NCBI RefSeq assembly: GCF_000626715.1
Contig: NZ_AQRA01000005.1
Coordinates: 62,001-126,000 of the forward strand
DNA length: 64,000 nt
Source of the DNA: Aquimarina atlantica
GTDB taxonomy: Bacteria > Bacteroidota > Bacteroidia > Flavobacteriales > Flavobacteriaceae
Direction of reading: 5' to 3'
The notes under the pieces are model-generated. The model was not told the origin of the DNA, did not search any database, and saw nothing but the letters and a program-made list of their open reading frames with translations. Of the stretch, positions 18,458-28,017 are shown in pieces. Within the stretch, counting starts at the first letter, position 1. Each line of letters begins with the position of its first letter. Both the position numbers and the translations under genes were made by a program.

Positions 18458-20794
18458 ATGAAAGGTAGACGAATATGGAGTTGTTTTATGGTGATAATAA
18501 TACTATCCTGTAAAGAACAAAATATAGAAAAGACAGAAAATAAAGAAACCGTTCTAGCACAGAGTTTGGTGGATTATGTGAATCCATTAATGGGAACCGA
18601 CTCAGCTTTTGATCTATCTAATGGTAACACCTACCCTGCAATCGCTACTCCCTGGGCAATGAATTTCTGGACACCCATGACTTCAAAAATGGGCGATGGA
18701 TGGACATATAAATATGATGAGAATAAAATAAGAGGAATAAAACAGACGCATCAGCCAAGCCCCTGGATTAACGATTATGCAGCATTTTCGGTAATGGCCA
18801 TAACAGGAGATCTTAAGTATAAAGAAGATGAAAGAGCCTCCTGGTTCTCTCATAAAGCAGAAACTGTAAAACCATATCATTATAAGGTATATCTGGCAGA
18901 TTATGATGTACTAGCAGAAGTTGCACCTACCGAAAGAGCAGCACATTTTAAATTTACTTTTCCCAAAGCAGATCAATCTTATATCATGTTAGATGCTTTT
19001 TTTAAAGGTTCTATGGTAAAAATCATCCCAGAAGAACGCAAGATAATAGGGTATTGTAGAAATAATAGCGGTGGTGTACCAAATAATTTTCATAATTATT
19101 TTGTAGCCGAATTTGATAAAGATTTTAACATCAATCATACCTGGGGAGATGGTTGGAAATTGATAGAAAATTCAAAAGAAAATGAAGGAGAGCATGTAGG
19201 GGCGATAATAGGTTTTGAAACTAAAAAAGGAGAAACAGTACATGTAAAAGTAGCATCATCTTTTATTAGCCCAGAACAAGCGCAACTAAATCTAAATCGG
19301 GAAATAGGAAACGATACATTTCAACAGACTCAAATAAAGGCAAAAAATGCCTGGGAAAAAGAATTAAGTAAAATTAAGATCGAAGATGATAATTTAGATC
19401 ATATCAAAACTTTTTATTCCTGTTTATATAGAGTATTGCTTTTTCCAAGGAAGTTCTATGAGTTCAATGAAAAGAATGAGATTGTACACTATAGCCCATA
19501 TAATGGAAAAGTATTGCCAGGTTATATGTTTACAGATAATGGATTTTGGGATACCTTCAGGGCGGTGTTTCCATTCTTCAACATGATGTATCCCGAATTG
19601 AATAGCCATATAATGGAAGGATTGGCTAATACCTATAAAGAATCAGGATGGCTTCCCGAATGGGCTAGCCCGGGACATAGAGATTGTATGATAGGTTCTA
19701 ATTCTGCACCCATAATAGCAGACGCATTTTTAAAAGAAGTCCCTAATATCGATGTAGAAACATTATTTCAGGCAATCCTCAAAAATGCGACAACATCAGA
19801 AGGACGTCCCTTATCTAATGGCAAAGAAATCCGTTCTGTAGGAAGAGAAGGGATAGATTATTATAACAAACTAGGTTATGTTCCGTATGATGTTAATATC
19901 AACGAAAATGCGGCAAGAACCTTAGAATATGCGTACGCAGATTTTACCATTGCTAAAATGGCAGAAAAACTAGGAAAAAAAGAGATCGCAAAAACATTCT
20001 ATGAGCGATCCAAAAACTATAAAAATTTGTTTGATCCTACTACTAAATTAATGAGAGGTAAGAACAAAGATGGTAGTTTTCAATCTCCTTTTAATCCTTT
20101 AAAATGGGGAGACGCCTTTACCGAAGGTAATAGTTTGCATTATACGTGGTCTGTTTTTCATGATATAGAAGGTTTGATTCAATTGATGGGAGGGAAATCT
20201 GAATTCGAAAAACAATTGGATCATGTGTTTACTATGCCGCCAGAATTCGACGCTTCCTATTACGGATTTACAATCCATGAAATTAGAGAAATGCAAATTG
20301 TAAATATGGGGAATTATGCTCATGGTAATCAACCTATCCAACATATGATTTACCTCTACAATTATGCTAATGCGGCGTATAAAACTCAGGAAAAAATACG
20401 AGAAGTATTAACTAAACTGTATGCTGCAACACCAGATGGATATTGTGGAGATGAGGATAATGGTCAAACTTCTGCCTGGTATGTTTTTAGTGCATTAGGG
20501 TTTTATCCGGTTACTCCGGGAGTGAACCAATATGTAATAGGGAGTCCATTGTTTAAGAAAGCTACAATTACATTAGAAAATGGAAATGAATTTGTAATTA
20601 ATGCTCCAGAAAATAATCAGGAGAATGTTTACATTCAATCAGCTTCGTTAAACGGAAAAACATATCATAATAGCTATTTGGATTATGAAGTAATTCAGCA
20701 AGGAGGACATTTAGATTTCAAAATGACTAGTACTCCAAATAAAGATTGGGCCAACTCAAATGATGAGGTTCCTTATTCTTTAAGTAAGGAATAG
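18458..20794 (+). CDS. GH92 exo-alpha-mannosidase lipoprotein (copy 3, divergent)
   Basis: 778 residues, lipobox ILSC. Core GH92 motifs are kept: SNGNTYPAIATPWAMNFWTP, FWDTFRAVFPFF, EGNSLHYTWSVFHD (Glu556) and GDEDNGQTSAWYVFSALG (Glu666-Asp667). Where copies 1 and 2 have GNEPSHH this protein has GNQPIQH. QTHQPSPWINDY replaces the FSHLHLSG-like strand. These changes sit in the sugar-binding region and suggest another linkage, for example alpha-1,3, alpha-1,6 or a modified mannose. It is expected to act in the periplasm or at the surface. Family certain, specificity open. Confidence 0.92.
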   Translation: MKGRRIWSCFMVIIILSCKEQNIEKTENKETVLAQSLVDYVNPLMGTDSAFDLSNGNTYPAIATPWAMNFWTPMTSKMGDGWTYKYDENKIRGIKQTHQPSPWINDYAAFSVMAITGDLKYKEDERASWFSHKAETVKPYHYKVYLADYDVLAEVAPTERAAHFKFTFPKADQSYIMLDAFFKGSMVKIIPEERKIIGYCRNNSGGVPNNFHNYFVAEFDKDFNINHTWGDGWKLIENSKENEGEHVGAIIGFETKKGETVHVKVASSFISPEQAQLNLNREIGNDTFQQTQIKAKNAWEKELSKIKIEDDNLDHIKTFYSCLYRVLLFPRKFYEFNEKNEIVHYSPYNGKVLPGYMFTDNGFWDTFRAVFPFFNMMYPELNSHIMEGLANTYKESGWLPEWASPGHRDCMIGSNSAPIIADAFLKEVPNIDVETLFQAILKNATTSEGRPLSNGKEIRSVGREGIDYYNKLGYVPYDVNINENAARTLEYAYADFTIAKMAEKLGKKEIAKTFYERSKNYKNLFDPTTKLMRGKNKDGSFQSPFNPLKWGDAFTEGNSLHYTWSVFHDIEGLIQLMGGKSEFEKQLDHVFTMPPEFDASYYGFTIHEIREMQIVNMGNYAHGNQPIQHMIYLYNYANAAYKTQEKIREVLTKLYAATPDGYCGDEDNGQTSAWYVFSALGFYPVTPGVNQYVIGSPLFKKATITLENGNEFVINAPENNQENVYIQSASLNGKTYHNSYLDYEVIQQGGHLDFKMTSTPNKDWANSNDEVPYSLSKE

Positions 20795-20858
20795 TTTAGT
20801 TTAAAATAGACCTTCATGTATTATACATTCCGAAGGCATTACATAAAAATAAGAGATA

Positions 20859-23165
20859 ATGACTAGGATAATTTTTAGACAGACATATATTTTGAAGCTA
20901 TGGGTAGTAATTCCCTTATTGTTTTTCTCTTGCCAAAAGGAAGCCAATGTAGAAAAGGTAAAGGAAAATAATGCTTTTGAAAAGCAATCGGTTGATGTGA
21001 CAAAATATGTAAACCCGTTTATCGGAACCTCAAACTTTGGAACAACCAACCCGGGGCCAATTGCAGTACGAGGGATGGCAAGCGTATCTCCGTTTAATGT
21101 AGCAGGAAAGCAAAACCTTCCTTTAGAAAAAGATAGTCGTTGGTTTTCTACCCCTTATGTTCACGAAAATAAGTATTTAACAGGTTTTAGTCATGTAAAT
21201 CTTAGCGGAGTAGGATGTCCTGAGTTAGGCGTGATTCTCGCAATGCCAACCACAGGCGCGATTGAAACTGATCATTCTTTATATGGTAGTACGTATTCTA
21301 ATGAAGTTGCAGAAGTGGGCTATTATTCTAATATGCTGGATAAGTATACTATTAAAGTAGAAACAACCGCTACCACCAGAACGGGAGTAAGTAAATATAC
21401 TTTTCCAAAAGGAGAATCTAATATAATGCTCAATCTGGGATTAGGACTTACCAATGAACAAGGAGGAATGATCAAAATAGTATCTTCAACAGAAATAGAA
21501 GGAATACGTGCTGTAGGGTCTTTTTGTTATTATAAACCCGAAGAAGCATACCCGGTGTATTTTGTAGCTCGATTTTCAAAACCAGCAGACGAATTTGGAG
21601 TATGGAAAAAACCAAAGAAATACAAAGGGGTTGAAGCACAGTGGATGGGGTATAATGGAAAAGAAAGAATAAAGAAAGGATACACAAAAGAGGTAGTAGG
21701 AGATAGTATTGGAGGGTATATGAAATATCATTTTGAAGCCCCTACCCAAGTAGAAATGAAAGTAGGAATCTCGTATGTAAGTATAGCGAATGCCAGAGAA
21801 AATTTAGAAAAAGAAACTTCAGGTAAGACTTTTGATCAAATTCGACAAGAAACCAGGGAAGAATGGAATCAATATTTGTCAAAAATTGAAGTAGAAGGAG
21901 GAAAAAAAGAGGATAAAATAAAATTCTATACAGCCCTATATCATACACTTATACATCCAAATACCTTGAATGATGTAAATGGAGAATACCCTAAAATGAA
22001 AACCAGGGAAACTTTAAAAACAGAAGGAACGCGATATACTGTTTTTTCACTTTGGGATACCTATCGAAATTTACATCAATTGATGAGTCTGGTATATCCA
22101 AAACAACAATCAGATATAATCAAGAGCATGTTGCAGATTTATGATGAAACAGGATGGTTGCCCAAGTGGGAATTAAATGCAACAGAAACAACAACTATGG
22201 TTGGAGATCCGGCGGGAATTATTATTGCAGATACTTATTTAAAAGGAATTAAGGATTTTGATATTGAAAAAGCATATGAAGCTATGCTCAAAAGTGCAGA
22301 TCAATTAGATAATAACCCACTACGCCCAGGAATTAAAGATTATATAAGTAAAGGATATCTAACCACAAAAACAACCAATAGTGGATCAGTATCTACTACA
22401 CAAGAATATAATATTACAGATTTTGCCATAGCACAGTTAGCCAAAGAGCTAAACAAAGAAGATGATTATGATCGTTTTACAAGACGTTCTTTGTCTTATA
22501 GAAAGCTCTTTGATAAAGAATTTAATTTATTACGACCTAAAAATGATGATGGTACTTGGTTAGCACCTTATAACCCTGATACAGGAGCTAATTTTGTAAA
22601 AAATCCTGGATTTATAGAAGGAAATGCATGGCAATATACTTTTATGGTTCCACACGATATTTCTGGATTAAAAGCTCTTATGGGAGGAGATAAAAACTTT
22701 TTAAATCAGCTACAAAAGGTATTTGATAATAAACAATACGATATGGCAAATGAGCCAGATATAGCATATCCATTTTTATTTAATTACGTAAAAGGGGAGG
22801 AATGGAGAACGCAGAAGACAGTCAACACCTTATTAGAAGAATATTATAAAAATGGTCCAGATGGGTTACCAGGAAATGATGATACAGGTACCATGTCTGC
22901 ATGGGCTATATTTTCGATGATGGGGATGTATCCAGTCTCACCTGCACAACCGATATATGCGTTTTGTACTCCAAAATTTGATAAAATAACAATTCATTTA
23001 AATAGAGAGTATTATAACACAGATAAGATTGTAATCACTTCTAATACTCCCGAAAAAGAAACTTTTATTAATACCATATTGGTGAATGAAAAAGCACACG
23101 AGGGTTATTTTATCTCACATCAGGAATTAATTAACCAGGGAAGATTACGGTTTATTTTGAAATAA
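20859..23165 (+). CDS. GH92 exo-alpha-mannosidase lipoprotein (copy 4, divergent)
   Basis: 768 residues, lipobox FFSC. Motifs are IGTSNFGTTNPGPIAVRGM (instead of NTYPGA), FSHVNLSGVGCPELG, SLWDTYRNLHQLM, NATETTTMVGDPA, EGNAWQYTFMVPHD (Glu587) and GNDDTGTMSAWAIFSMMG (Asp674-Asp675). In place of GNEPSHH it has ANEPDIAYPF. It is therefore a third subtype within this locus, probably acting on a different linkage from copies 1-3. It follows copy 3 by 64 bp and precedes a fucosidase by 33 bp. Catalytic residues appear intact. Confidence 0.92.
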   Translation: MTRIIFRQTYILKLWVVIPLLFFSCQKEANVEKVKENNAFEKQSVDVTKYVNPFIGTSNFGTTNPGPIAVRGMASVSPFNVAGKQNLPLEKDSRWFSTPYVHENKYLTGFSHVNLSGVGCPELGVILAMPTTGAIETDHSLYGSTYSNEVAEVGYYSNMLDKYTIKVETTATTRTGVSKYTFPKGESNIMLNLGLGLTNEQGGMIKIVSSTEIEGIRAVGSFCYYKPEEAYPVYFVARFSKPADEFGVWKKPKKYKGVEAQWMGYNGKERIKKGYTKEVVGDSIGGYMKYHFEAPTQVEMKVGISYVSIANARENLEKETSGKTFDQIRQETREEWNQYLSKIEVEGGKKEDKIKFYTALYHTLIHPNTLNDVNGEYPKMKTRETLKTEGTRYTVFSLWDTYRNLHQLMSLVYPKQQSDIIKSMLQIYDETGWLPKWELNATETTTMVGDPAGIIIADTYLKGIKDFDIEKAYEAMLKSADQLDNNPLRPGIKDYISKGYLTTKTTNSGSVSTTQEYNITDFAIAQLAKELNKEDDYDRFTRRSLSYRKLFDKEFNLLRPKNDDGTWLAPYNPDTGANFVKNPGFIEGNAWQYTFMVPHDISGLKALMGGDKNFLNQLQKVFDNKQYDMANEPDIAYPFLFNYVKGEEWRTQKTVNTLLEEYYKNGPDGLPGNDDTGTMSAWAIFSMMGMYPVSPAQPIYAFCTPKFDKITIHLNREYYNTDKIVITSNTPEKETFINTILVNEKAHEGYFISHQELINQGRLRFILK

Positions 23166-23198
23166 ATAAGGTTTCCTACTTACTATAAATTCTAATAC

Positions 23199-24683
23199 AT
23201 GAAAAATGTAAATTCAAGTTTTTTGATGGTTTGGGTAGTTCTGCTTTTTGTACAGAATAGTATGGCTCAAGCAGTATATGAAGAAGAACGTTATGTTCCC
23301 GAAACAGACACAATAGTACTTAAAAAATTGGAAGAATGGCAAGATCTTAAATTTGGGTTACTAATGCATTGGGGAACATACAGCCAATGGGGAATTGTAG
23401 AATCATGGTCATTGTGTCCCGAAGAATATGAATGGTGTGAGCGTAAAAAAGGAACTAATCCCAGCGATTACAACAGTTATAAAAAAGAATACGAAGGACT
23501 TCAAAAAACGTTTAACCCTATCAATTTTAATCCTGAGAAGTGGGCAAAAGCAGCTAAGAATGCAGGCATGAAATATGTAATTTTTACTACAAAACATCAT
23601 GATGGTTTCTCAATGTTTGATTCTAAGTATACCAATTATAAAATAACAGGTTCAGAAACTCCTTTTTCTAAAAATCCTAAAGCTAATATTACCAGGGAGA
23701 TATTTGATGCTTTTAGAAAAGAGACATTTTGGACAGGAGCTTATTTTTCAAAACCAGATTGGAACCACCAGAATTATTGGGATCCATATTTTCCACCAAA
23801 AGATAGGAATGTAAATTATGAGCCCGAAGCATATCCCAAAAAATGGAGCAAGTATATTGATTTTACACATAATCAAATTTTAGAATTGCTTACAGACTAT
23901 GGGAAAGTAGATATTTTATGGCTAGATGGCGGATGGGTAGCCAAGACTCCAAAATCCGAAATTACAAGTTGGTACGACAAACAATTAAAAAATAAAAAGA
24001 ATGGCTATTTAAAACATAGAATAATCAACCAGGATATCAAAATGGATGAACTGGTTGTTAAAGCCAGAGAAAGACAACCTGGATTAATAGTCGTGGATCG
24101 TGCCGTTCATGGTAAAAACCAAAATTATTTAACCCCAGAGAATAGAGTTCCTAAAAGCCCACTTCCGTACCCATGGGAATCCTGCATCATATCGGGTGGT
24201 GGATGGTCCTGGACACCGGATGCAAAATATATGACTGGGAGAGAAGCAATACATACATTGGTAAATATTGTAGCAAAAGGAGGAAATCTATTATTAAATA
24301 TAGCTCCTAATGCAAAAGGAGAATGGGATGAAGGTGCCTACACGTTACTTGAAGAAATTGGTAAATGGATGAACGTAAATAATGAAGCTATTTACAACAC
24401 AAGATCTATACCTCCCTACAAATTTGAGAACATTTGTGTTACAAAGAAAAGAGACGGAACAGTCTACCTCATCTATCTAATAGAAGAAGATAGAACCGAG
24501 ATACCTTCCAAAATTATATTCTCTGGGTATGTGCCTTCAAATAAAGCGAAACTAAAACTACTAGGGTTCGATATTCCTTTAAAATGGGTAAAAAAGAATA
24601 ATACCATAGAAATAGACCTTCCCAAAAAAATTAAAACCAAGCTTTTAAATACCCTGGCTTTTGTAGTAAAGATTAATGAATAA
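23199..24683 (+). CDS. GH29 alpha-L-fucosidase (copy 2)
   Basis: 494 residues with a type I signal peptide (NSMAQA). GH29 motifs are LKFGLLMHWGTYSQWGIVE, FTTKHHDGFSMFD, AYFSKPDWNHQNYWDP, VDILWLDGGWV with nucleophile Asp243, and KGGNLLLNIAPNAKG. It has a longer insert after the first barrel strand (CPEEYEWCERKKGTNPSDY) than copy 1, so it belongs to another GH29 subgroup. Two different fucosidases fit a diet containing both core and antenna fucose. It is the last enzyme gene before susC; 185 bp separate them. Confidence 0.9.
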   Translation: MKNVNSSFLMVWVVLLFVQNSMAQAVYEEERYVPETDTIVLKKLEEWQDLKFGLLMHWGTYSQWGIVESWSLCPEEYEWCERKKGTNPSDYNSYKKEYEGLQKTFNPINFNPEKWAKAAKNAGMKYVIFTTKHHDGFSMFDSKYTNYKITGSETPFSKNPKANITREIFDAFRKETFWTGAYFSKPDWNHQNYWDPYFPPKDRNVNYEPEAYPKKWSKYIDFTHNQILELLTDYGKVDILWLDGGWVAKTPKSEITSWYDKQLKNKKNGYLKHRIINQDIKMDELVVKARERQPGLIVVDRAVHGKNQNYLTPENRVPKSPLPYPWESCIISGGGWSWTPDAKYMTGREAIHTLVNIVAKGGNLLLNIAPNAKGEWDEGAYTLLEEIGKWMNVNNEAIYNTRSIPPYKFENICVTKKRDGTVYLIYLIEEDRTEIPSKIIFSGYVPSNKAKLKLLGFDIPLKWVKKNNTIEIDLPKKIKTKLLNTLAFVVKINE

Positions 24684-24868
24684 AGTAATTTAATTGGCAC
24701 TATAATTTTTTAAAAAATATGCAGTGTTACCCCACTTCTTTTATGAATCAATTCGATGTTATTTAACCTTTTTGAGTTGTCATTGATCGAAAAATTTATA
24801 TAAAAAATTAGCATTAGAGTAACATTTGTACTGTCGATATAGAAATAAATTAACTAAAAGAAGATAGT
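24684..24868 (+). promoter_or_regulatory. spacer before susC, possible promoter
   Basis: The 185-bp spacer is the longest inside the enzyme part of the locus. It holds an AT-rich near-palindrome (ATAATTTTTTAAAAAATAT, about 24700-24718) and a TAACATTTG box near 24820-24828, one base longer than the TAnnTTTG consensus. A separate promoter for susCD is plausible but not proven. Confidence 0.3.
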
Positions 24869-27800
24869 ATGATTGATAAATTACTGATTTTTTTAACAAT
24901 TGTGTTATGTTTATCAAGTAGTGTAACATTAGCGCAAAGTAAAAAAACCGTTTCTGGTATTGTAACGGGTGAAGACGGGATACCTCTGGTTGGGGTAAAT
25001 GTAATTGAAAAAGGAACATCTAATGGTACATCAACAGATTTTGATGGAAATTATACTGTAGAGGTTTCAGATGCATCTGGCATTTTAATATTTTCTTCTC
25101 TTGGATTTGAAGGAAAAGAAATTGCTATAAATGGAAAGGCAAATATAAATGTAACATTAGCCACAGATTCTGAACAACTGGGAGAAGTAGTAGTAACTGC
25201 TTTAGGAATAAAGAAAAGCACTAAAGCTCTTGGATATTCTTTAACCGAGGTTGGAGGAGAAGAGTTATCTACAATTAAATTTACCAATGCGGTTAATTCA
25301 TTACAAGGAAAAGTTGCCGGAGTTAATGTTACTCAAAATTCAACTGGTGCTGCGGGCTCAAGTAGAGTAATTATTCGAGGTTCAAGTTCATTAACCGGAA
25401 ATAATCAACCATTATATATTGTTGATGGTATTCCGATTAGTAATAATAATAATGGATCTGCTGGTTTATGGGGAGGTTCAGATGGAGGAGATGGTATTTC
25501 TAGTATCAATCCCGACGATATTGAATCTGTAAGTGTATTAAAAGGAGGAGCTGCTTCAGCTTTATATGGTTCGAGAGCTGCAGGAGGAGTTATTATAGTA
25601 ACCACAAAATCGGGGAAAGAACAAAAAGGTTTTGGAGTAGAAATTAGTAGCTCTGTAACATTTGATAAAGTAGATACCTCATTACAAGATTTTCAAACTG
25701 AATATGGCCAGGGTAGGCGAGCAGCCAAACCAGTAAATCAGGAAGAGGCATTAGATGTAGGTCTATCTTCGTGGGGAGGACGGTTAGACGGCTCTAGTGT
25801 TATACAATGGGATGGTGTATCCAGACCGTATTCGTATGTCGGGAGTAATTTGGATCACTTTTACAGAACAGGAACGACTTATATTAATTCTGTAGCATTA
25901 ACAAATGGAGGAGATAATTTTAATTATAGATTTTCTGCTTCTGACCTGTCGAATAACGATATTACTCCAAATTCTGGATTGAATAGAAAAACGTTTTCAT
26001 TGAATTCTGGAGCGGTTATGGCCGAAAAACTTACCACTCAGGTAAATGTAAAGTATATTGTAGAGAAAGTAATGAATAGACCCCGTTTGTCTGATGCTCC
26101 GGGAAATGGAAACTTTACAGTAGCTAATTTATCTCCAAATGTAGATGTTCGGTTTATGAATCCAGGAGCAAATGAAGATTTATCAGAACGACAATATTCG
26201 TCAAATACGTTTTCTCAAAATCCATACTTTGCCGCATATAATTTTAGAAATGAAGACACAAAAAATAGAATTATAGCTTCTACATCATTACGATATGATA
26301 TTCTTGATTGGTTTTATGTTTCTGGTAGAGCGGGTGTAGATCATTACACAATTAGAAGAACCGCAGTAGAACCTTTCGGTACTGCATATAAACCACTGGG
26401 AGGTATAGAAGAGAGGGAAATTAGGTATAGTCAAATTGATGCAGATTTAATACTTGGAGTAGAAAAAAATATAACAGACAGACTAGCCACAAATATTTTT
26501 ATTGGGGCAAATGGTAATAGCGTCTCTCAGGAAACCAAAATACTTAGGGGAAATGATTTTATAGTACCTGGATTAGAGCAATTTGGGAATACTGTTAATC
26601 AATCTTCGGAAAATATTTTTGGGGCCAACAGAGACAACCCTGGTAATGGAAAACGAAAAATAGGATCGTTATATGGATCTGTTGAACTCTCTTACGATAG
26701 TTTTGCTTACTTAACTTTTACAGGAAGAAATGATTGGTTTTCTACATTATCATTTCCAGGAAAAACAACTCCCAATGATGATTTTTATTCTTCTGTAAGT
26801 GCAAGTTTTATCGTATCAGAAGCATTGGAGTTACCCGAGAAAATTAATTTCTTGAAGCTAAGAGCGGGATATTCAAAAGTAGCTGGAGGAGCACAGGATC
26901 CGTATCAATTGGCCTTAACATATGAGATTTTTGGACAAGGACATCAAGGGCAACCTCTGGGAGCTATAACAGGAGACCAGGTGCCAAATGCTAATCTGGT
27001 AGCATTTAATAAAAGTGAATTTGAAGTAGGTTTAGATGCAAGGTTCTTTACTAATAGACTGTCATTTGATATTGCATATTATAACAATGAAACAACAAAT
27101 GATATAGTTCCCGTTGGTACTTCGGTGTTTTCAGGATATTCAAGAGCTTTAGCAAATATTGGAGAAGTAGAAAATAAAGGAATTGAATTTTTGGTATCAG
27201 GAACACCTATTAAAACAGAAAATTTTAGTTGGGAAACTACTATCAATGGAGCTCATAATACAGGAAAAGTAATAGCAACCAACGAGGATGAGGGAGAAAT
27301 TAGCCTGGGAGAACCCAGATCGAGAAATGTAGAAATCAAACAAATTGTAGGAGAAGCATATGGAACCATTTTTGGCGTATCCTATGTGAGGGATGATAAT
27401 GGAAACATTGTATATGAAATTGATGGTGATGGTGTTCCGTTAGCACAAAGAGGAGAACGAAAAATTCTGGGAGAAGGAGTTCCTCCTTTAACATTAGGGT
27501 TTACAAACACAATCACCTATAAGAATTTAATATTGAACTTTTTGATCGATGGTAAGTTTGGTGGGCAGATTTTTTCAGGAACCAATACAGTTACTTATGG
27601 AAACGGATTACATAAAGGTACTTTGGCTGGTAGAGAAAACGGATTGACCGTTACAGGTGTAAATGCAGAAACCGGAGAACAATTTACCACTACAGTGGCT
27701 CCAGAAGATCTGCAAACCTATTATGGTAGAATTAGTCAAATAGCAGAAGAATTTGTTGAAGATTCAGATTATATAAAATTCAGACAATTGAGTTTAGGAT

Positions 27801-28006
27801 ATAGTTTTCCTGATAAGTTGCTAGATAATACTTTTTTAGATAGTGCTACAATTTCTGTGATAGGGTCTAACCTGTTCTATATCATGCGAACAGTAGATAA
27901 TATAGATCCAGAAAGTGCTTACAATGTTGGTAACGCACAAGGTCTCGAATACTTTGGACTTCCTTCTACCAGAAGCTACGGATTAAATGTGAATTTAAAG
28001 TTTTAA
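24869..28006 (+). CDS. SusC/RagA-type TonB-linked outer membrane transporter
   Basis: 1045 residues. After a signal peptide ending near VTLAQ comes a carboxypeptidase-regulatory-like domain (about 28-105: VSGIVTGEDGIPLVGVNVIE, TSTDFDGNYTVEV). The plug domain follows (about 110-235: LGEVVVTALGIKK, NSLQGKVAGVNV, RGSSSLTGNNQPLYIVDGIP, DDIESVSVLKGGAASALYGS, GVIIVTTKSG). The rest is the beta-barrel, ending in aromatic Phe (LNVNLKF). No STN domain, so it probably does not signal through an anti-sigma factor. It imports oligosaccharides with the SusD gene 11 bp downstream. Cargo is probably a trimmed N-glycan, judged by the neighbours. Confidence 0.95.
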   Translation: MIDKLLIFLTIVLCLSSSVTLAQSKKTVSGIVTGEDGIPLVGVNVIEKGTSNGTSTDFDGNYTVEVSDASGILIFSSLGFEGKEIAINGKANINVTLATDSEQLGEVVVTALGIKKSTKALGYSLTEVGGEELSTIKFTNAVNSLQGKVAGVNVTQNSTGAAGSSRVIIRGSSSLTGNNQPLYIVDGIPISNNNNGSAGLWGGSDGGDGISSINPDDIESVSVLKGGAASALYGSRAAGGVIIVTTKSGKEQKGFGVEISSSVTFDKVDTSLQDFQTEYGQGRRAAKPVNQEEALDVGLSSWGGRLDGSSVIQWDGVSRPYSYVGSNLDHFYRTGTTYINSVALTNGGDNFNYRFSASDLSNNDITPNSGLNRKTFSLNSGAVMAEKLTTQVNVKYIVEKVMNRPRLSDAPGNGNFTVANLSPNVDVRFMNPGANEDLSERQYSSNTFSQNPYFAAYNFRNEDTKNRIIASTSLRYDILDWFYVSGRAGVDHYTIRRTAVEPFGTAYKPLGGIEEREIRYSQIDADLILGVEKNITDRLATNIFIGANGNSVSQETKILRGNDFIVPGLEQFGNTVNQSSENIFGANRDNPGNGKRKIGSLYGSVELSYDSFAYLTFTGRNDWFSTLSFPGKTTPNDDFYSSVSASFIVSEALELPEKINFLKLRAGYSKVAGGAQDPYQLALTYEIFGQGHQGQPLGAITGDQVPNANLVAFNKSEFEVGLDARFFTNRLSFDIAYYNNETTNDIVPVGTSVFSGYSRALANIGEVENKGIEFLVSGTPIKTENFSWETTINGAHNTGKVIATNEDEGEISLGEPRSRNVEIKQIVGEAYGTIFGVSYVRDDNGNIVYEIDGDGVPLAQRGERKILGEGVPPLTLGFTNTITYKNLILNFLIDGKFGGQIFSGTNTVTYGNGLHKGTLAGRENGLTVTGVNAETGEQFTTTVAPEDLQTYYGRISQIAEEFVEDSDYIKFRQLSLGYSFPDKLLDNTFLDSATISVIGSNLFYIMRTVDNIDPESAYNVGNAQGLEYFGLPSTRSYGLNVNLKF

Positions 28007-28017
28007 AAAAAAGAATC

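Noticed and set aside
24700..24718. AT-rich palindrome after the second fucosidase gene as a terminator
   Set aside because: The stem is made only of A and T with no GC clamp; too weak to call.
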